Positions 1-8,538 of a stretch of 38,446 bases of DNA are shown one piece after another. A program made the position numbers and the translations under genes. The notes under the pieces are model-generated. The model saw only the letters and a list, made by a program, of their open reading frames with translations, was not told where the DNA came from and searched no databases. Source of the DNA: CAZJBP01 sp964544115 (GTDB lineage Bacteria; Verrucomicrobiota; Kiritimatiellia; UBA8416; JADHWI01); contig CAZJBP010000007.1 of the NCBI GenBank assembly GCA_964544115.1, forward strand, positions 1 to 38,446, in the 5' to 3' direction. The stretch's first letter is position 1. Every line of letters begins with the position of its first letter.

Positions 1-48
1 TTCACTGCCAATGCCGACTCCGCCCCCGAAACGACAGAAGAAGATTAG
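1..48 (+). CDS. C-terminal end of an unidentified protein (partial, 5' end outside window)
   Basis: Frame 1 is open from the first base and ends in TAG at 46-48, giving a 15-residue acidic, Ala/Thr-rich tail ending in ETTEED. A charged disordered tail like this is common at bacterial C-termini. The stop is followed by non-coding, hairpin-bearing sequence, which fits a gene end. There is too little to name the protein, and it could be a chance open frame. Confidence 0.4.
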   Translation, partial: FTANADSAPETTEED

Positions 49-130
49 ATGCGTCTGCCCTGCCGACAGTGGAAGCAGGAGTAAGGAGTAAGGGAGCCCC
101 ACCACGTGACTGACGGGACACGAGCAGGAT

Positions 131-205
131 AACCGCAGAGAACGCAAGGATCGCAGAGGGGCCCAGCCGCCAACCCTCTTTGTGTTCTAAGCGTTCTTTG
201 CGGTT
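131..205. terminator. Imperfect inverted repeat between convergent genes
   Basis: The left arm (131-159, beginning AACCGCAGAGAACGC) pairs with the right arm (175-205, ending GCGTTCTTTGCGGTT). The outer ~15 bp are nearly perfect; the inner part is looser, around a 15-nt GC-rich loop. It lies between a plus-strand gene end and the minus-strand rhamnosidase. Its right arm covers the last codons and stop of the rhamnosidase, so it may serve as a bidirectional terminator or be a mobile intergenic repeat that supplied the gene's end. Confidence 0.45.
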
Positions 206-2730
206 GCACCAACGCCGAGGGCAACGCTCCACCCGGGTCTGGGCAGGGACTCACCCTCAACGGACAAACCCATCGATCCGCCCCCACCCTCCTGCAATCC
301 CGAGTGCAGGCGGATCTCGTGGCCATCGATCCGCAGAACCCCGTCCACGCCCTTGGGCAGCGTAACGTGCCAGGATGTGCCGGCGCCCGTGCGTCGGAAC
401 TCCGTCTCGATCGCTCCGAGCGGATGCGGAGTGGCGCCGCGCGCCCATTCCATCGGCCCCAGCCGCGGCTCGATCCGCACGGAGTGGAATCCCATGCCCG
501 CCGGTCGCACGCCCAGGATCGATGCGTGGTAGTGATAGAGCGGATGCGCGCCCCAGGCGTGGCAGTCCGACCGCGTCGGCTCGGGCGACTCGGGCGTCGT
601 GCGCAATCCCTGCGCGCTGAATCCGAACCACAGCTCCAAGCGCGCCAGCAGGGCCCCCATCGCATCGAGCTCCCGATACGCCTCGAACAGGTAGTGCGAG
701 AAGTAGACCGTCGCCCGCACCAGCGCCGGATCGTTCAGCAGCCCCTGAGCCAACGGCTTGCGCCGCTGCTCCGGAAGCCTGCCGCTCAGGAGCGCGAGGC
801 ACTGGGTGTGCTCGGAGAACGACGTCTTGTCGAGGTTGTCCGCATAGAGCCCCCGGCCGGCATCCCAGAACGCCGCATCCGTGCGGTCGGCCAGTTCCTG
901 CGCCCGGCGCTGGGCACGGGCAGCCCGCTCCGGCTCGCCCAGCCATTGTTCGAGCTCCGCAACCCGGTGCAACGTGTAGACCCACTGCCAGTTCAGAAGG
1001 CCGCTCGGGGCCCGATCCGCTTCCGGCGGCATACCCGCCGCCGGCGCCTGCCTCGGTTCCCATGACCGCCACTGAGGGGTCCAGTCGGTAAAGTTCCACC
1101 CCGGAGGCGCTCCGAGCAGCCCGTCTGCCCCGGTGTAGCGGTCGAAGGCATCGATGACGGCGTGCACGCCCGGCATCAGGGAGCGCACAAGCGCGGCATC
1201 TCCGCGCCACAGGGCGAAGTCGTGCACCATGCACAGCCACCACATGGCGAACGGCGGAATCACCTGGCTGTGGCGCACGGGCCAGCGCGAAAGCGTCAGC
1301 CCGAGGGTGCTGGCCCGCCGTGACGCATCAAACATCTGCAGCGCCTTGCGCGGCATGCGATCGTCCGCCGTGATCGCGTACGTCGTCAGCACCTCCAGCC
1401 GCGTATCGCCAATGTACATCATCTGCTCGTAGTACGGGCAGTCCATGTAGGTTTCGTGCATGCACATCTGCATCACGCGGATCATGGGCGGGATCGCCTC
1501 GGCCAGGCGTGCATCGCCAGCTGCAAAGTGTGCCGTCGGGGCCAGCGGGTAGCCGGTCTCTTCCAGTTCCAGCCGCTCGAGTGTCAGCGCGTCCCCTGCC
1601 GTCTGGACACGGAATTCAAGATACCGGCCGGCGCGCCACCAGAGCGTCGCGAACCGGCGGCTGGGCTGGCCGTCGGGCAGGAACGTGTCGCCGGCGCCCC
1701 TGAACAGCTTGCCCTCGACCGCATCACGGTGCCCCTTGTTGTACGTCCAGATCTTGACGGCGCCCTCGGGTGCCTCGTACAGCCCTTCGGCCCAGAACAG
1801 GCGAAGGCGTGAGCCGCTCCCGCCGGACACCGTCAGCGCCGGATACGCGCAGCGGTACTCACCGAGGTCGAGAATGACGCGCCGCGTCGTGTGGGGCGGA
1901 ATAATGACACTGCCGCCGCCCAGCCACGCCTGCCACCGGCCGCGCTCTGTCGCCACGTCCTGCACGCCCAGCACCAGCGGCGTATCGGCATCCGCGGGCG
2001 CGGCATCCAGATGGCGGGCCACAGGCGCCGGGGCGCGCTCCGAGCGCATGGCCGGCAGGACGGCAGGGCGCAAGTGGTGCACCGTTCTCGGGACCCAGTC
2101 CAGGTAGGGGGGCTTGAGGGAGGCCGGCTCCACCTTCTCAACCGCCCCCCACCCCACCCCTTCGCCCCGCTCGAACCCCCAGCCGAATTCGCTGGCGGTG
2201 ACGGTCTCGTTGTCCCCGGTGGCCCACGTCAGTTCGCTTCCGGCGAACGCATACCCGCCGAGCCGCTTTCCCTCCCATGCGGCCAGGCCGGTGCCCACCA
2301 ACGCGTCGCGTTCGCCGCCGGTGGCAACGAGCAGTCCGTGCCGGACACTCGTCTGGGCGAACGGCGCATGCGCGTCCAGCGACCATACGCGCGCCACGAG
2401 CAGGTGGGGCCCGGCAGCGAGCGCCACATCGTAGGTCTCAAAGAACCAGTTCTCGTCATCGCCGCGCTCGGAACCCCGGCCGATGCGCTCGCCGTCGACA
2501 TAGAGCTCGTAGCGCTCGTCGGCCGTCACGTGCAGCCGCAGCGTCTCTGGTTCGGCCAGCGAAAAACTGCACCGGTAAGCCGCGATCAGCGGGCGGGCGG
2601 CGGCCGAGGGAATACTGATCCACGAACAAGGCCACCGGCCGCGTTCATTCCAGTGGCTCGCCGGCTCCAGTGCGCCATACGGCGGATCAACAATCGCAAC
2701 ACGTTGTGAACGGATGGCCGAGGAAGACAT
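187..2730 (-). CDS. Family GH78-type alpha-L-rhamnosidase
   Basis: Predicted to release terminal alpha-L-rhamnose from plant or microbial polysaccharides by an inverting mechanism. The 847-residue product has N-terminal beta-sandwich modules (about residues 20-390) and an (alpha/alpha)6 barrel (about 400-745). The barrel carries DCPYYEQMMYIGDTR near residue 430, the position of the family's conserved acidic motif. A typical GH78 C-terminal segment follows, with CHAWGAHPLYHYHASILGV. ATG at 2730 is preferred over an upstream TTG (2766) because GGGAG sits about 7 nt before it. No signal peptide is visible, so a cytoplasmic enzyme acting on imported oligosaccharides is possible. It stands alone, with no transporter or rhamnose genes in view. 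Substrate specificity is inferred only at family level. Confidence 0.85.
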   Translation of the reverse strand: MSSSAIRSQRVAIVDPPYGALEPASHWNERGRWPCSWISIPSAAARPLIAAYRCSFSLAEPETLRLHVTADERYELYVDGERIGRGSERGDDENWFFETYDVALAAGPHLLVARVWSLDAHAPFAQTSVRHGLLVATGGERDALVGTGLAAWEGKRLGGYAFAGSELTWATGDNETVTASEFGWGFERGEGVGWGAVEKVEPASLKPPYLDWVPRTVHHLRPAVLPAMRSERAPAPVARHLDAAPADADTPLVLGVQDVATERGRWQAWLGGGSVIIPPHTTRRVILDLGEYRCAYPALTVSGGSGSRLRLFWAEGLYEAPEGAVKIWTYNKGHRDAVEGKLFRGAGDTFLPDGQPSRRFATLWWRAGRYLEFRVQTAGDALTLERLELEETGYPLAPTAHFAAGDARLAEAIPPMIRVMQMCMHETYMDCPYYEQMMYIGDTRLEVLTTYAITADDRMPRKALQMFDASRRASTLGLTLSRWPVRHSQVIPPFAMWWLCMVHDFALWRGDAALVRSLMPGVHAVIDAFDRYTGADGLLGAPPGWNFTDWTPQWRSWEPRQAPAAGMPPEADRAPSGLLNWQWVYTLHRVAELEQWLGEPERAARAQRRAQELADRTDAAFWDAGRGLYADNLDKTSFSEHTQCLALLSGRLPEQRRKPLAQGLLNDPALVRATVYFSHYLFEAYRELDAMGALLARLELWFGFSAQGLRTTPESPEPTRSDCHAWGAHPLYHYHASILGVRPAGMGFHSVRIEPRLGPMEWARGATPHPLGAIETEFRRTGAGTSWHVTLPKGVDGVLRIDGHEIRLHSGLQEGGGGSMGLSVEGESLPRPGWSVALGVGATAKNA

Positions 2731-3364
2731 GTTGACACTCCCGAGTGATGCCGAAAAAACGCTCAACCGGCACTTTCGTAGAAGGATTGAATGAAGTCAA
2801 CCGCGGCTGCAAGCCTGCTGAGGTGAGTTGACAGGACTTACAGGATGGAGCGGATTGGCTGTCAGAGAGCTGAGAGCAGGGAGGGGCAAGAGTTCGGGGT
2901 TCAGGGGGCAGTGGTTCAGGGCACCCTACCCGTACGCGTCCCCGTGCGCGAACGCGCCGGAGGGTCGTGAACCGGCACGCGTACGCTTACGTCGGGCGAC
3001 TGGGGGGATCGATGCCGATACCGATGGGGGATTAAGATTACGAGTACGATTAAGATCAGGAGGGGGATATCCCACCCGTACCCGTGCACGTGCACGAATG
3101 CCAGGAAGGCTACAGGACACAGGGATGTGTGGTTGATAGACTGCAGGCTGTTTGGCTGTTAGAGATCCTTCGCTTTCACCTAACAGCCTACAGCCAAAAT
3201 CGCTAATAGCCTCGTGGATCAAGATCAGGAGGGCTCAGGATGGAGCACTCGCGGCCTTTTGGGTGATTCGTTCGGGCCACTCTGCTCTGGACAACGGCTG
3301 ACGGCTGCCAGTAACTTCGCGGCTCAGTCTTCGAGATGCTCCCAAATGCGGAAGGACGGACGGT
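2731..3364. other. Repeat-rich, non-coding gap
   Basis: About 630 bp with no credible gene between the divergent rhamnosidase and PurF-like genes. It contains a GAT/TAA/TAC/GAG trinucleotide-like stretch (about 3030-3064) and a 17-bp motif present twice with one mismatch (3048-3064 and 3217-3233). Two similar GTAC/GTGC-rich blocks (about 2925-2960 and 3070-3098) and an inverted repeat at 3146-3195 are also present. Short open frames here (for example 2828-3136) have low-complexity, Arg/Pro-rich translations and are not believed. Promoters for both flanking genes must lie here, but I cannot point to convincing boxes. Confidence 0.7.
3146..3195. repeat. Inverted repeat of the GGCTGTTAG family
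   Basis: The left arm at 3146-3162 (GGCTGTTTGGCTGTTAG) pairs with the right arm at 3180-3195 (CTAACAGCCTACAGCC) with one mismatch and one bulge around a 17-nt loop. A related pair of arms (GGCTATTAGG and CCTAACAG..AGCC) occurs at 22401-22496, which suggests a dispersed family. Confidence 0.6.
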
Positions 3365-4789
3365 ATGGGCGGATTCTTCGGCGTCGTTTCGAAATCGGAT
3401 GCTGTGAACGACGTGTTCTTCGGCACGGACTACCATTCGCACCTGGGCACGGTGCGCGGCGGCATGGCCGTGCTGGGTGAGCGGGGGTTCACGCGAGCGA
3501 TCCACGACATCACCAACACGCAGTTCCGCAGCAAGTTCGAGAACGACCTGCCCCGCATGAAGGGCAACCAGGCCATCGGCATCATCAGCGACCTCGACGA
3601 CCAGCCGCTGATCGTCCGTTCCCACCTGGGCACCTACGCCATCGTCACCGTGGGCGTCATCCAGAACCTGGAGGCGTTGGCGAACCGCGCTTTCAGCAAT
3701 GGTGCGCACTTCTCCGAGATGGGCAGCGGAAACATCAGCCCCACGGAGCTGGTGGCGACGCTGATCAATCACGAGGCGACCTTCGAGGACGGCATCCGCC
3801 ACGCCCAGGAGTTGATCGAGGGCTCCTGCTCCATGCTCATCCTGGCCAGGGAGGGCATCTATGCCGCGCGCGACCGGCTGGGCCGCACGCCCGTCATCCT
3901 CGGCCGCAAGGAGGGCGCTTACGCCGTCACGCTCGAAACCTGCGCGTTTCCGAACCTGGACTACGAGGTGGACCGCGACCTCGGCCCGGCCGAGGTCGTG
4001 CGACTGACGCCGGATGGAGCCGAAGTGCTCAAGCCCGCCGGCGAGCAGATGCAGATCTGCTCGTTCCTGTGGGTCTACTATGGCTACCCGGCCTCCTCCT
4101 ATGAGGGGATCAACGCCGAGGACGTGCGCAACCGCTGCGGCGCGGCCCTCGCCCGCCGGGACACGGTGGAGATCGACTCCGTGGCCGGCATCCCGGACTC
4201 CGGGACCGCTCATGCCATCGGCTACGCCGTGCAGGCCGGCCGGCCGTTCACGCGCCCTTTCGTGAAGTACACGCCGACCTGGCCGCGCAGCTTCATGCCG
4301 CAGGACCAGACGATCCGCGACCTGGTCGCCCGCATGAAGCTGATCCCGGTGCGCGAGCTCATCCGCGGCCGCCGCCTGCTGTTCTGCGAGGATTCCATCG
4401 TGCGCGGAACGCAGCTGCAGGACATCATCCAGCGCCTGTATGACTACGGCGCGCTCGAGGTCCACATGCGCCCCGCCTGCCCGCCGCTGGTCTACGGGTG
4501 CAAGTTCCTCAACTTCTCCCGCTCCCGTTCGCACATGGATTTGGCATCCCGGCGCGCGATCAAGGAACTCGAGGGCGACGAGAATCGCTACCTGGAGGAC
4601 TATGCCAACGCCGATTCCGAGCGTTACAACCGCATGGTCGACCGCATCTGCAGCCGGCTGCGGCTGACCACGCTGCAGTACCAGAGGCTGGAGGACCTGG
4701 TCGAAGCCACGGGCCTGCCGAAGTGCAAGCTGTGCACCTACTGCTGGGACGGCTGCGAGTCGGCGACGGCCTGTGCAGGCACGCGGTGA
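3365..4789 (+). CDS. purF: PurF-family amidophosphoribosyltransferase lacking the glutaminase cysteine
   Basis: PurF makes 5-phosphoribosylamine from PRPP and glutamine, the first step of purine synthesis. This 474-residue protein has an N-terminal Ntn-type glutaminase fold (about 1-230) and a C-terminal phosphoribosyltransferase domain with the PRPP loop FCEDSIVRGTQL (about 340-351). Cys232, Cys379 and the pair Cys457/Cys460 (CTYC) match in order and context the four [4Fe-4S] ligands of Bacillus subtilis PurF. The N-terminus reads MGGFFGVVS, so there is no Cys where the catalytic nucleophile should become residue 1, and no upstream in-frame Cys start. The same N-terminal pattern is known to me from Bacteroidales PurF-like proteins. 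It may use free ammonia, depend on another amidase, or have another role. The start is supported by GGAAGGA upstream. hrpB begins 61 bp downstream. Confidence 0.88.
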   Translation: MGGFFGVVSKSDAVNDVFFGTDYHSHLGTVRGGMAVLGERGFTRAIHDITNTQFRSKFENDLPRMKGNQAIGIISDLDDQPLIVRSHLGTYAIVTVGVIQNLEALANRAFSNGAHFSEMGSGNISPTELVATLINHEATFEDGIRHAQELIEGSCSMLILAREGIYAARDRLGRTPVILGRKEGAYAVTLETCAFPNLDYEVDRDLGPAEVVRLTPDGAEVLKPAGEQMQICSFLWVYYGYPASSYEGINAEDVRNRCGAALARRDTVEIDSVAGIPDSGTAHAIGYAVQAGRPFTRPFVKYTPTWPRSFMPQDQTIRDLVARMKLIPVRELIRGRRLLFCEDSIVRGTQLQDIIQRLYDYGALEVHMRPACPPLVYGCKFLNFSRSRSHMDLASRRAIKELEGDENRYLEDYANADSERYNRMVDRICSRLRLTTLQYQRLEDLVEATGLPKCKLCTYCWDGCESATACAGTR

Positions 4790-4850
4790 ACGCCACCCAG
4801 GCCACGACAGCCCCCTGTCAGCCCGAGCAACGCGAGGGACCTGGCGCACG

Positions 4851-7397
4851 ATGAGCGGAATAGCTCCACTTCCCATCTGCGAGGTCCGGGCGTCGATTCG
4901 TGACGCCCTTTCGGCCGGCAATCGTCTCGTGCTGCAGGCGCCGACCGGGTCGGGCAAATCGACCCAGGTCCCGCAGTACATCCTCGACGACGGGCTCGCC
5001 GGCCGCGGCCGCGTCGTCGTACTGCAGCCCCGCCGGCTTGCCGCCCGGATGCTCGCGCGCCGCGTGGCGGCTGAGCGCGGCGTGCCCCTGGGATCCGAAG
5101 TCGGCTACCAGGTCCGCTTCGACACCCGCGCCGGGGCCGCCACGCGCATCGTGTACGAAACCGACGGCATCCTCCTGAGGCAACTGGCGGGCGACCCTAC
5201 CCTCGCGGGCGTGGGCGCGATCCTCTTCGACGAGTTTCACGAGCGGCACGTGTACTCCGACCTCCTGCTCCCGCTGGCCCTGGACCTTCAGGCGCGCTCG
5301 CGGCCGGACCTGAAGATCGTGGTCGTGTCCGCGACGCTGGACCTGGCCGAGCTGGCCCGGCGCATGGCCCCCTGCGCGACGGTGTCCAGCGAGGGGCGCA
5401 CCTATCCGGTCTCGATCCGCCACCTCCCGCGCGCCGTGCGCTTCGACCGCGACCCGGTGTGGTCGGTCGCCGCCCGCGAGCTCCAGGCCGCGCTGCCCGA
5501 CGCCGCTGACGGCCACGCGCTGGTGTTCATGCCCGGCGCCTACGAGATCCGGCGCACGGTCGAGGAGATTGCGCGGCTCCGGCTCGGACCCGCATTCCGC
5601 GTCCTGCCTCTCCACGGCGAGCTGCCGGCGGACGACCAGGACGAGGCCGTTGCCCCCAGCGGGCAGCGCAAGATCGTCGTGGCCACCAATGTCGCCGAGA
5701 CCTCGATCACGATCGACGGCGTCTCGCTGGTCGTGGATAGCGGGCTGGCGCGCAAGGCCCGCTTCGACCCCGAGCGCGGCATCAACACGCTGCTAGTGGA
5801 GAAGATCTGCCGGGCCTCGGCCGAGCAGCGCGCCGGGCGAGCCGGGCGGACGCGGCCGGGCGTCTGCGTGCGACTCTGGACCGAAGCCGAGCAGGCGATG
5901 CGGCCGGAGTTCGATCCGCCCGAGATCCAGCGCATCGACCTGGCCGAGATCGTCCTGATGCTGATGGACCTTGGCGTCGCGGACGTGCGCGCGTTCCCGT
6001 GGCTGGATGCGCCGGCGGAGAACTCGATCGATCAGGCGCTGACGCTGCTGGGCGACCTGGGCGCGCTGGACGCATCGGGGCGCACGCTCACCGCCATCGG
6101 CCGGCGGCTGGCGGCCTTTCCCGTGCATCCCCGACACGGTCGCCTGCTCCTCGCAGCAGCCGAGCGCGGCTGCCTGCCCACCGCGGCCGCGGTCGCCGCG
6201 CTGACGCAGGAGCGCGACATCTTTGTGGCGCGCTGCAACCGCGACGTCGTCGAGCGCCGCCAGCGCACGCTGGGCGAGGAGGATGCGTCCGACCTGGCGC
6301 TGATGGTCCGCGGGTGGCGCTACGCCGAGTCCGCGCGCTTTGCGCTCGAAGACTGCGAGCGGCTCGGCATCCACGCCCAGACGGCGCGGCGGGTCTCGCA
6401 GCTGCACGACCAGTTTGTGGGCATCGCGCGCGACATGGGGCTGGACATCCGCGAGCGTTCGTTCGGCGAGGACGCCCTGCAGCAGTGCATCCTGGCGGGC
6501 TTCTCCGACCAGGTGGCGCGCCGGCTGAGCCCGGGCAGCGCGCGGTGCGAGATGGTCCACGGCCGACGCGGCACGCTCGAGGCCGACAGCGTCGTCAAGG
6601 ACGGCGCCCTGCTGGTGGCCACCAGCATCCACGAGGTGGGTCGCACGGCCGGCGCGGTGGAGGTCCGCCTCTCGCAGGCCACCCGCGTGGAGGAGGACTG
6701 GCTGCGGGCGGCGTTTCCCGGCGACTTCCGCGAGACCCGGGCCGCCGGCTACGACGCGGAACTCAAGCGGGTGCTGGCGACGCGCACAGTGTGGTTCCGC
6801 GACCTCGCGCTGCGCCACGAGCGCGCGGGCGACGCCACGCCGGACGAGGCCGCCGCGGCGCTGGCGGAGGAGGTCCTGGCCGGGCGGCTCGCGCTGAAGG
6901 CCTGGGACCATGCCGTCGAGCAGTGGATTGCGCGCCTCAACTTGCTGGCCGTTCACTGCCCCGATTTCGGCATCCCCGCGATCGGAGGCGACGACCGGCG
7001 CGACATCGTGCGCCAGGTCTGCCTTGGCGCGATGGGCTATAAGGACATACGCGAGCGGCCGGTCCTGCCGGTGCTCAGCGGGTGGTTGTCGGACGCCCAG
7101 CGCGGCCTGCTGGATAAGTATGCGCCAGAACGGCTGACGCTGCCGAACGGCCGGCAGCCGAAGGTCGTCTATGAGGCCGGCAAAGCCCCCTATATCGCCC
7201 TCCGCATCCAGGAACTCTACGACGTGAGCGCCCCGCTGACCGTGGCCATGGGCCGCGTGCGGGTGCTGGTGCATGTGCTGGCGCCCAACCAAAGGCCCGT
7301 GCAGATCACCGATGACCTCGGCTCGTTCTGGAAGAACGGATACCCGCAGGTGAAGAAGGACCTGCGCGGGCGCTATCCCAAGCACGAGTGGAGATAG
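4851..7397 (+). CDS. hrpB: ATP-dependent RNA helicase HrpB
   Basis: DEAH-type superfamily 2 helicase of 848 residues (E. coli HrpB is about 810). Visible motifs in order are Walker A APTGSGKST, DEFH in the Walker B position (the HrpB variant of DEAH), SATL, TNVAETSITIDGV, and QRAGRAGRTRPG (motif VI). Helicase-associated domains follow. The C-terminus has the HrpB-type ending (RPVQITDDLGSFWKNGYPQV followed by a KxLRGRYPKH stretch), which separates it from HrpA. ATG 4851 is chosen over an upstream in-frame start at 4773 because the latter would overlap the PurF gene and adds low-complexity sequence. The closest Shine-Dalgarno-like GAGG is about 13 nt away, so initiation may be weak. The physiological role of HrpB is poorly defined in most bacteria. 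Confidence 0.93.
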   Translation: MSGIAPLPICEVRASIRDALSAGNRLVLQAPTGSGKSTQVPQYILDDGLAGRGRVVVLQPRRLAARMLARRVAAERGVPLGSEVGYQVRFDTRAGAATRIVYETDGILLRQLAGDPTLAGVGAILFDEFHERHVYSDLLLPLALDLQARSRPDLKIVVVSATLDLAELARRMAPCATVSSEGRTYPVSIRHLPRAVRFDRDPVWSVAARELQAALPDAADGHALVFMPGAYEIRRTVEEIARLRLGPAFRVLPLHGELPADDQDEAVAPSGQRKIVVATNVAETSITIDGVSLVVDSGLARKARFDPERGINTLLVEKICRASAEQRAGRAGRTRPGVCVRLWTEAEQAMRPEFDPPEIQRIDLAEIVLMLMDLGVADVRAFPWLDAPAENSIDQALTLLGDLGALDASGRTLTAIGRRLAAFPVHPRHGRLLLAAAERGCLPTAAAVAALTQERDIFVARCNRDVVERRQRTLGEEDASDLALMVRGWRYAESARFALEDCERLGIHAQTARRVSQLHDQFVGIARDMGLDIRERSFGEDALQQCILAGFSDQVARRLSPGSARCEMVHGRRGTLEADSVVKDGALLVATSIHEVGRTAGAVEVRLSQATRVEEDWLRAAFPGDFRETRAAGYDAELKRVLATRTVWFRDLALRHERAGDATPDEAAAALAEEVLAGRLALKAWDHAVEQWIARLNLLAVHCPDFGIPAIGGDDRRDIVRQVCLGAMGYKDIRERPVLPVLSGWLSDAQRGLLDKYAPERLTLPNGRQPKVVYEAGKAPYIALRIQELYDVSAPLTVAMGRVRVLVHVLAPNQRPVQITDDLGSFWKNGYPQVKKDLRGRYPKHEWR

Positions 7398-7472
7398 GCG
7401 CGCTCCCAGAATTTCGTTGCTCGGCTCGGAGTGTCACCGTATCGTGCTGCGCCAACGAAGGGAGTCAAGACC

Positions 7473-8495
7473 ATGGCGAAGAAGCTCACGACTGTACTCG
7501 TTGGGTGCGGAGGAGTCAGCCGCGCGTGGCTGGGCAGCATCGCCGCCCTGCCGGGCGTTACGGTTGCCGGCCTCGTTGATATCCGGGAGGGCGCCGCGCA
7601 GGCGTGCGCCGACGAGTTCAAACTCAAGGGCGCCAGCGCAGGCACCGACCTGAAGGCGATGCTGAAGGCCGTCAAGCCGGACATGGTGTTCGATTGCACC
7701 GTTCCTGAAGCCCACTGCGGCGTCGTGACCGAGGCGCTGCGACACGGGTGCCACGTGCTGGGCGAGAAGCCGCTGGCGGATAGCATGGAGAACGCGCGCC
7801 GTATGGTCGCCGCCGCCAAGCGCGCCGACCGACTCTACGCGGTCATGCAGAACCGGCGCTTTGACAACCGGATCCGCGCCTACCAAGGCCTGATTCACTC
7901 CGGCACGCTGGGCGACCTGACCACGCTGAACTGCGACTTCTACATCGGCGCCCACTTCGGCGGATTCCGCGACCACATGAAGCACGTCCTGCTGCTCGAC
8001 ATGGCCATCCACACGTTCGACGCGGCGCGCTTCATCTCCGGCTGCGACGCCGTGTCGGTCTACTGCCGCGAGTGGAACCCGCGCGGATCCTGGTACGACC
8101 ATGACGCCTCGGCGGTGGCCATGTTCGAGATGACCAACGGCGTGGTGTACACCTACCGCGGAAGCTGGTGTTCCGAAGGGCTGGGAACGACCTGGGAGTG
8201 CGACTGGCGGGCGATCTGCACGCGCGGGAGCAGCAAGTGGAACGGCGGCGACGCGTTTGTGACCGAACGCGCGACCGGAGACGCTGGCTTTGTCCGGCCG
8301 TACGAGCCGGTTGAGGTCAAGGTCAACCCCAAGGCGCCGCACGGCGGGCACGCCGGACTGATCGCCGATTTCGTGCGCTGCGTCCGCGCCGGCCGCACGC
8401 CCGAGACCGCCGCGTCGGACAACATCCGCAGCCTGGCCATGGTCTTTGCGGCCATCGAAAGCGCGGAGACGGGCAAGCCCGTGCGGATTCGGTAG
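7473..8495 (+). CDS. Gfo/Idh/MocA family NAD(P)-dependent oxidoreductase
   Basis: 340 residues with an N-terminal Rossmann fold (VGCGGVSRAWLGSIAALPGV, residues 8-27) and the GEKPLADS motif carrying the family's EKP lysine (about residues 98-105). An alpha/beta C-terminal domain of the family type follows. Such enzymes oxidise or reduce sugars, inositols and related polyols; the substrate cannot be read from the sequence. ATG 7473 is preceded by AGGGAG at good spacing. The next gene, a nucleotide-sugar-type epimerase, starts 43 bp downstream in the same direction, suggesting a two-gene sugar-modifying operon. Confidence 0.88.
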   Translation: MAKKLTTVLVGCGGVSRAWLGSIAALPGVTVAGLVDIREGAAQACADEFKLKGASAGTDLKAMLKAVKPDMVFDCTVPEAHCGVVTEALRHGCHVLGEKPLADSMENARRMVAAAKRADRLYAVMQNRRFDNRIRAYQGLIHSGTLGDLTTLNCDFYIGAHFGGFRDHMKHVLLLDMAIHTFDAARFISGCDAVSVYCREWNPRGSWYDHDASAVAMFEMTNGVVYTYRGSWCSEGLGTTWECDWRAICTRGSSKWNGGDAFVTERATGDAGFVRPYEPVEVKVNPKAPHGGHAGLIADFVRCVRAGRTPETAASDNIRSLAMVFAAIESAETGKPVRIR

Positions 8496-8538
8496 CCTCT
8501 GGACGATCTCTTTGAATGCACGCAGGGAAGGGCAGCGG

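Noticed and set aside
2828..3136. 102-codon frame in the repeat-rich gap
   Set aside because: Translation is made of simple-sequence Arg/Gly/Pro and lies across degenerate repeats; no ribosome-binding site.
3203..4981. 592-codon minus-strand frame opposite the PurF-like gene
   Set aside because: Shadow of purF; Asp/Val/Arg-rich without motifs.
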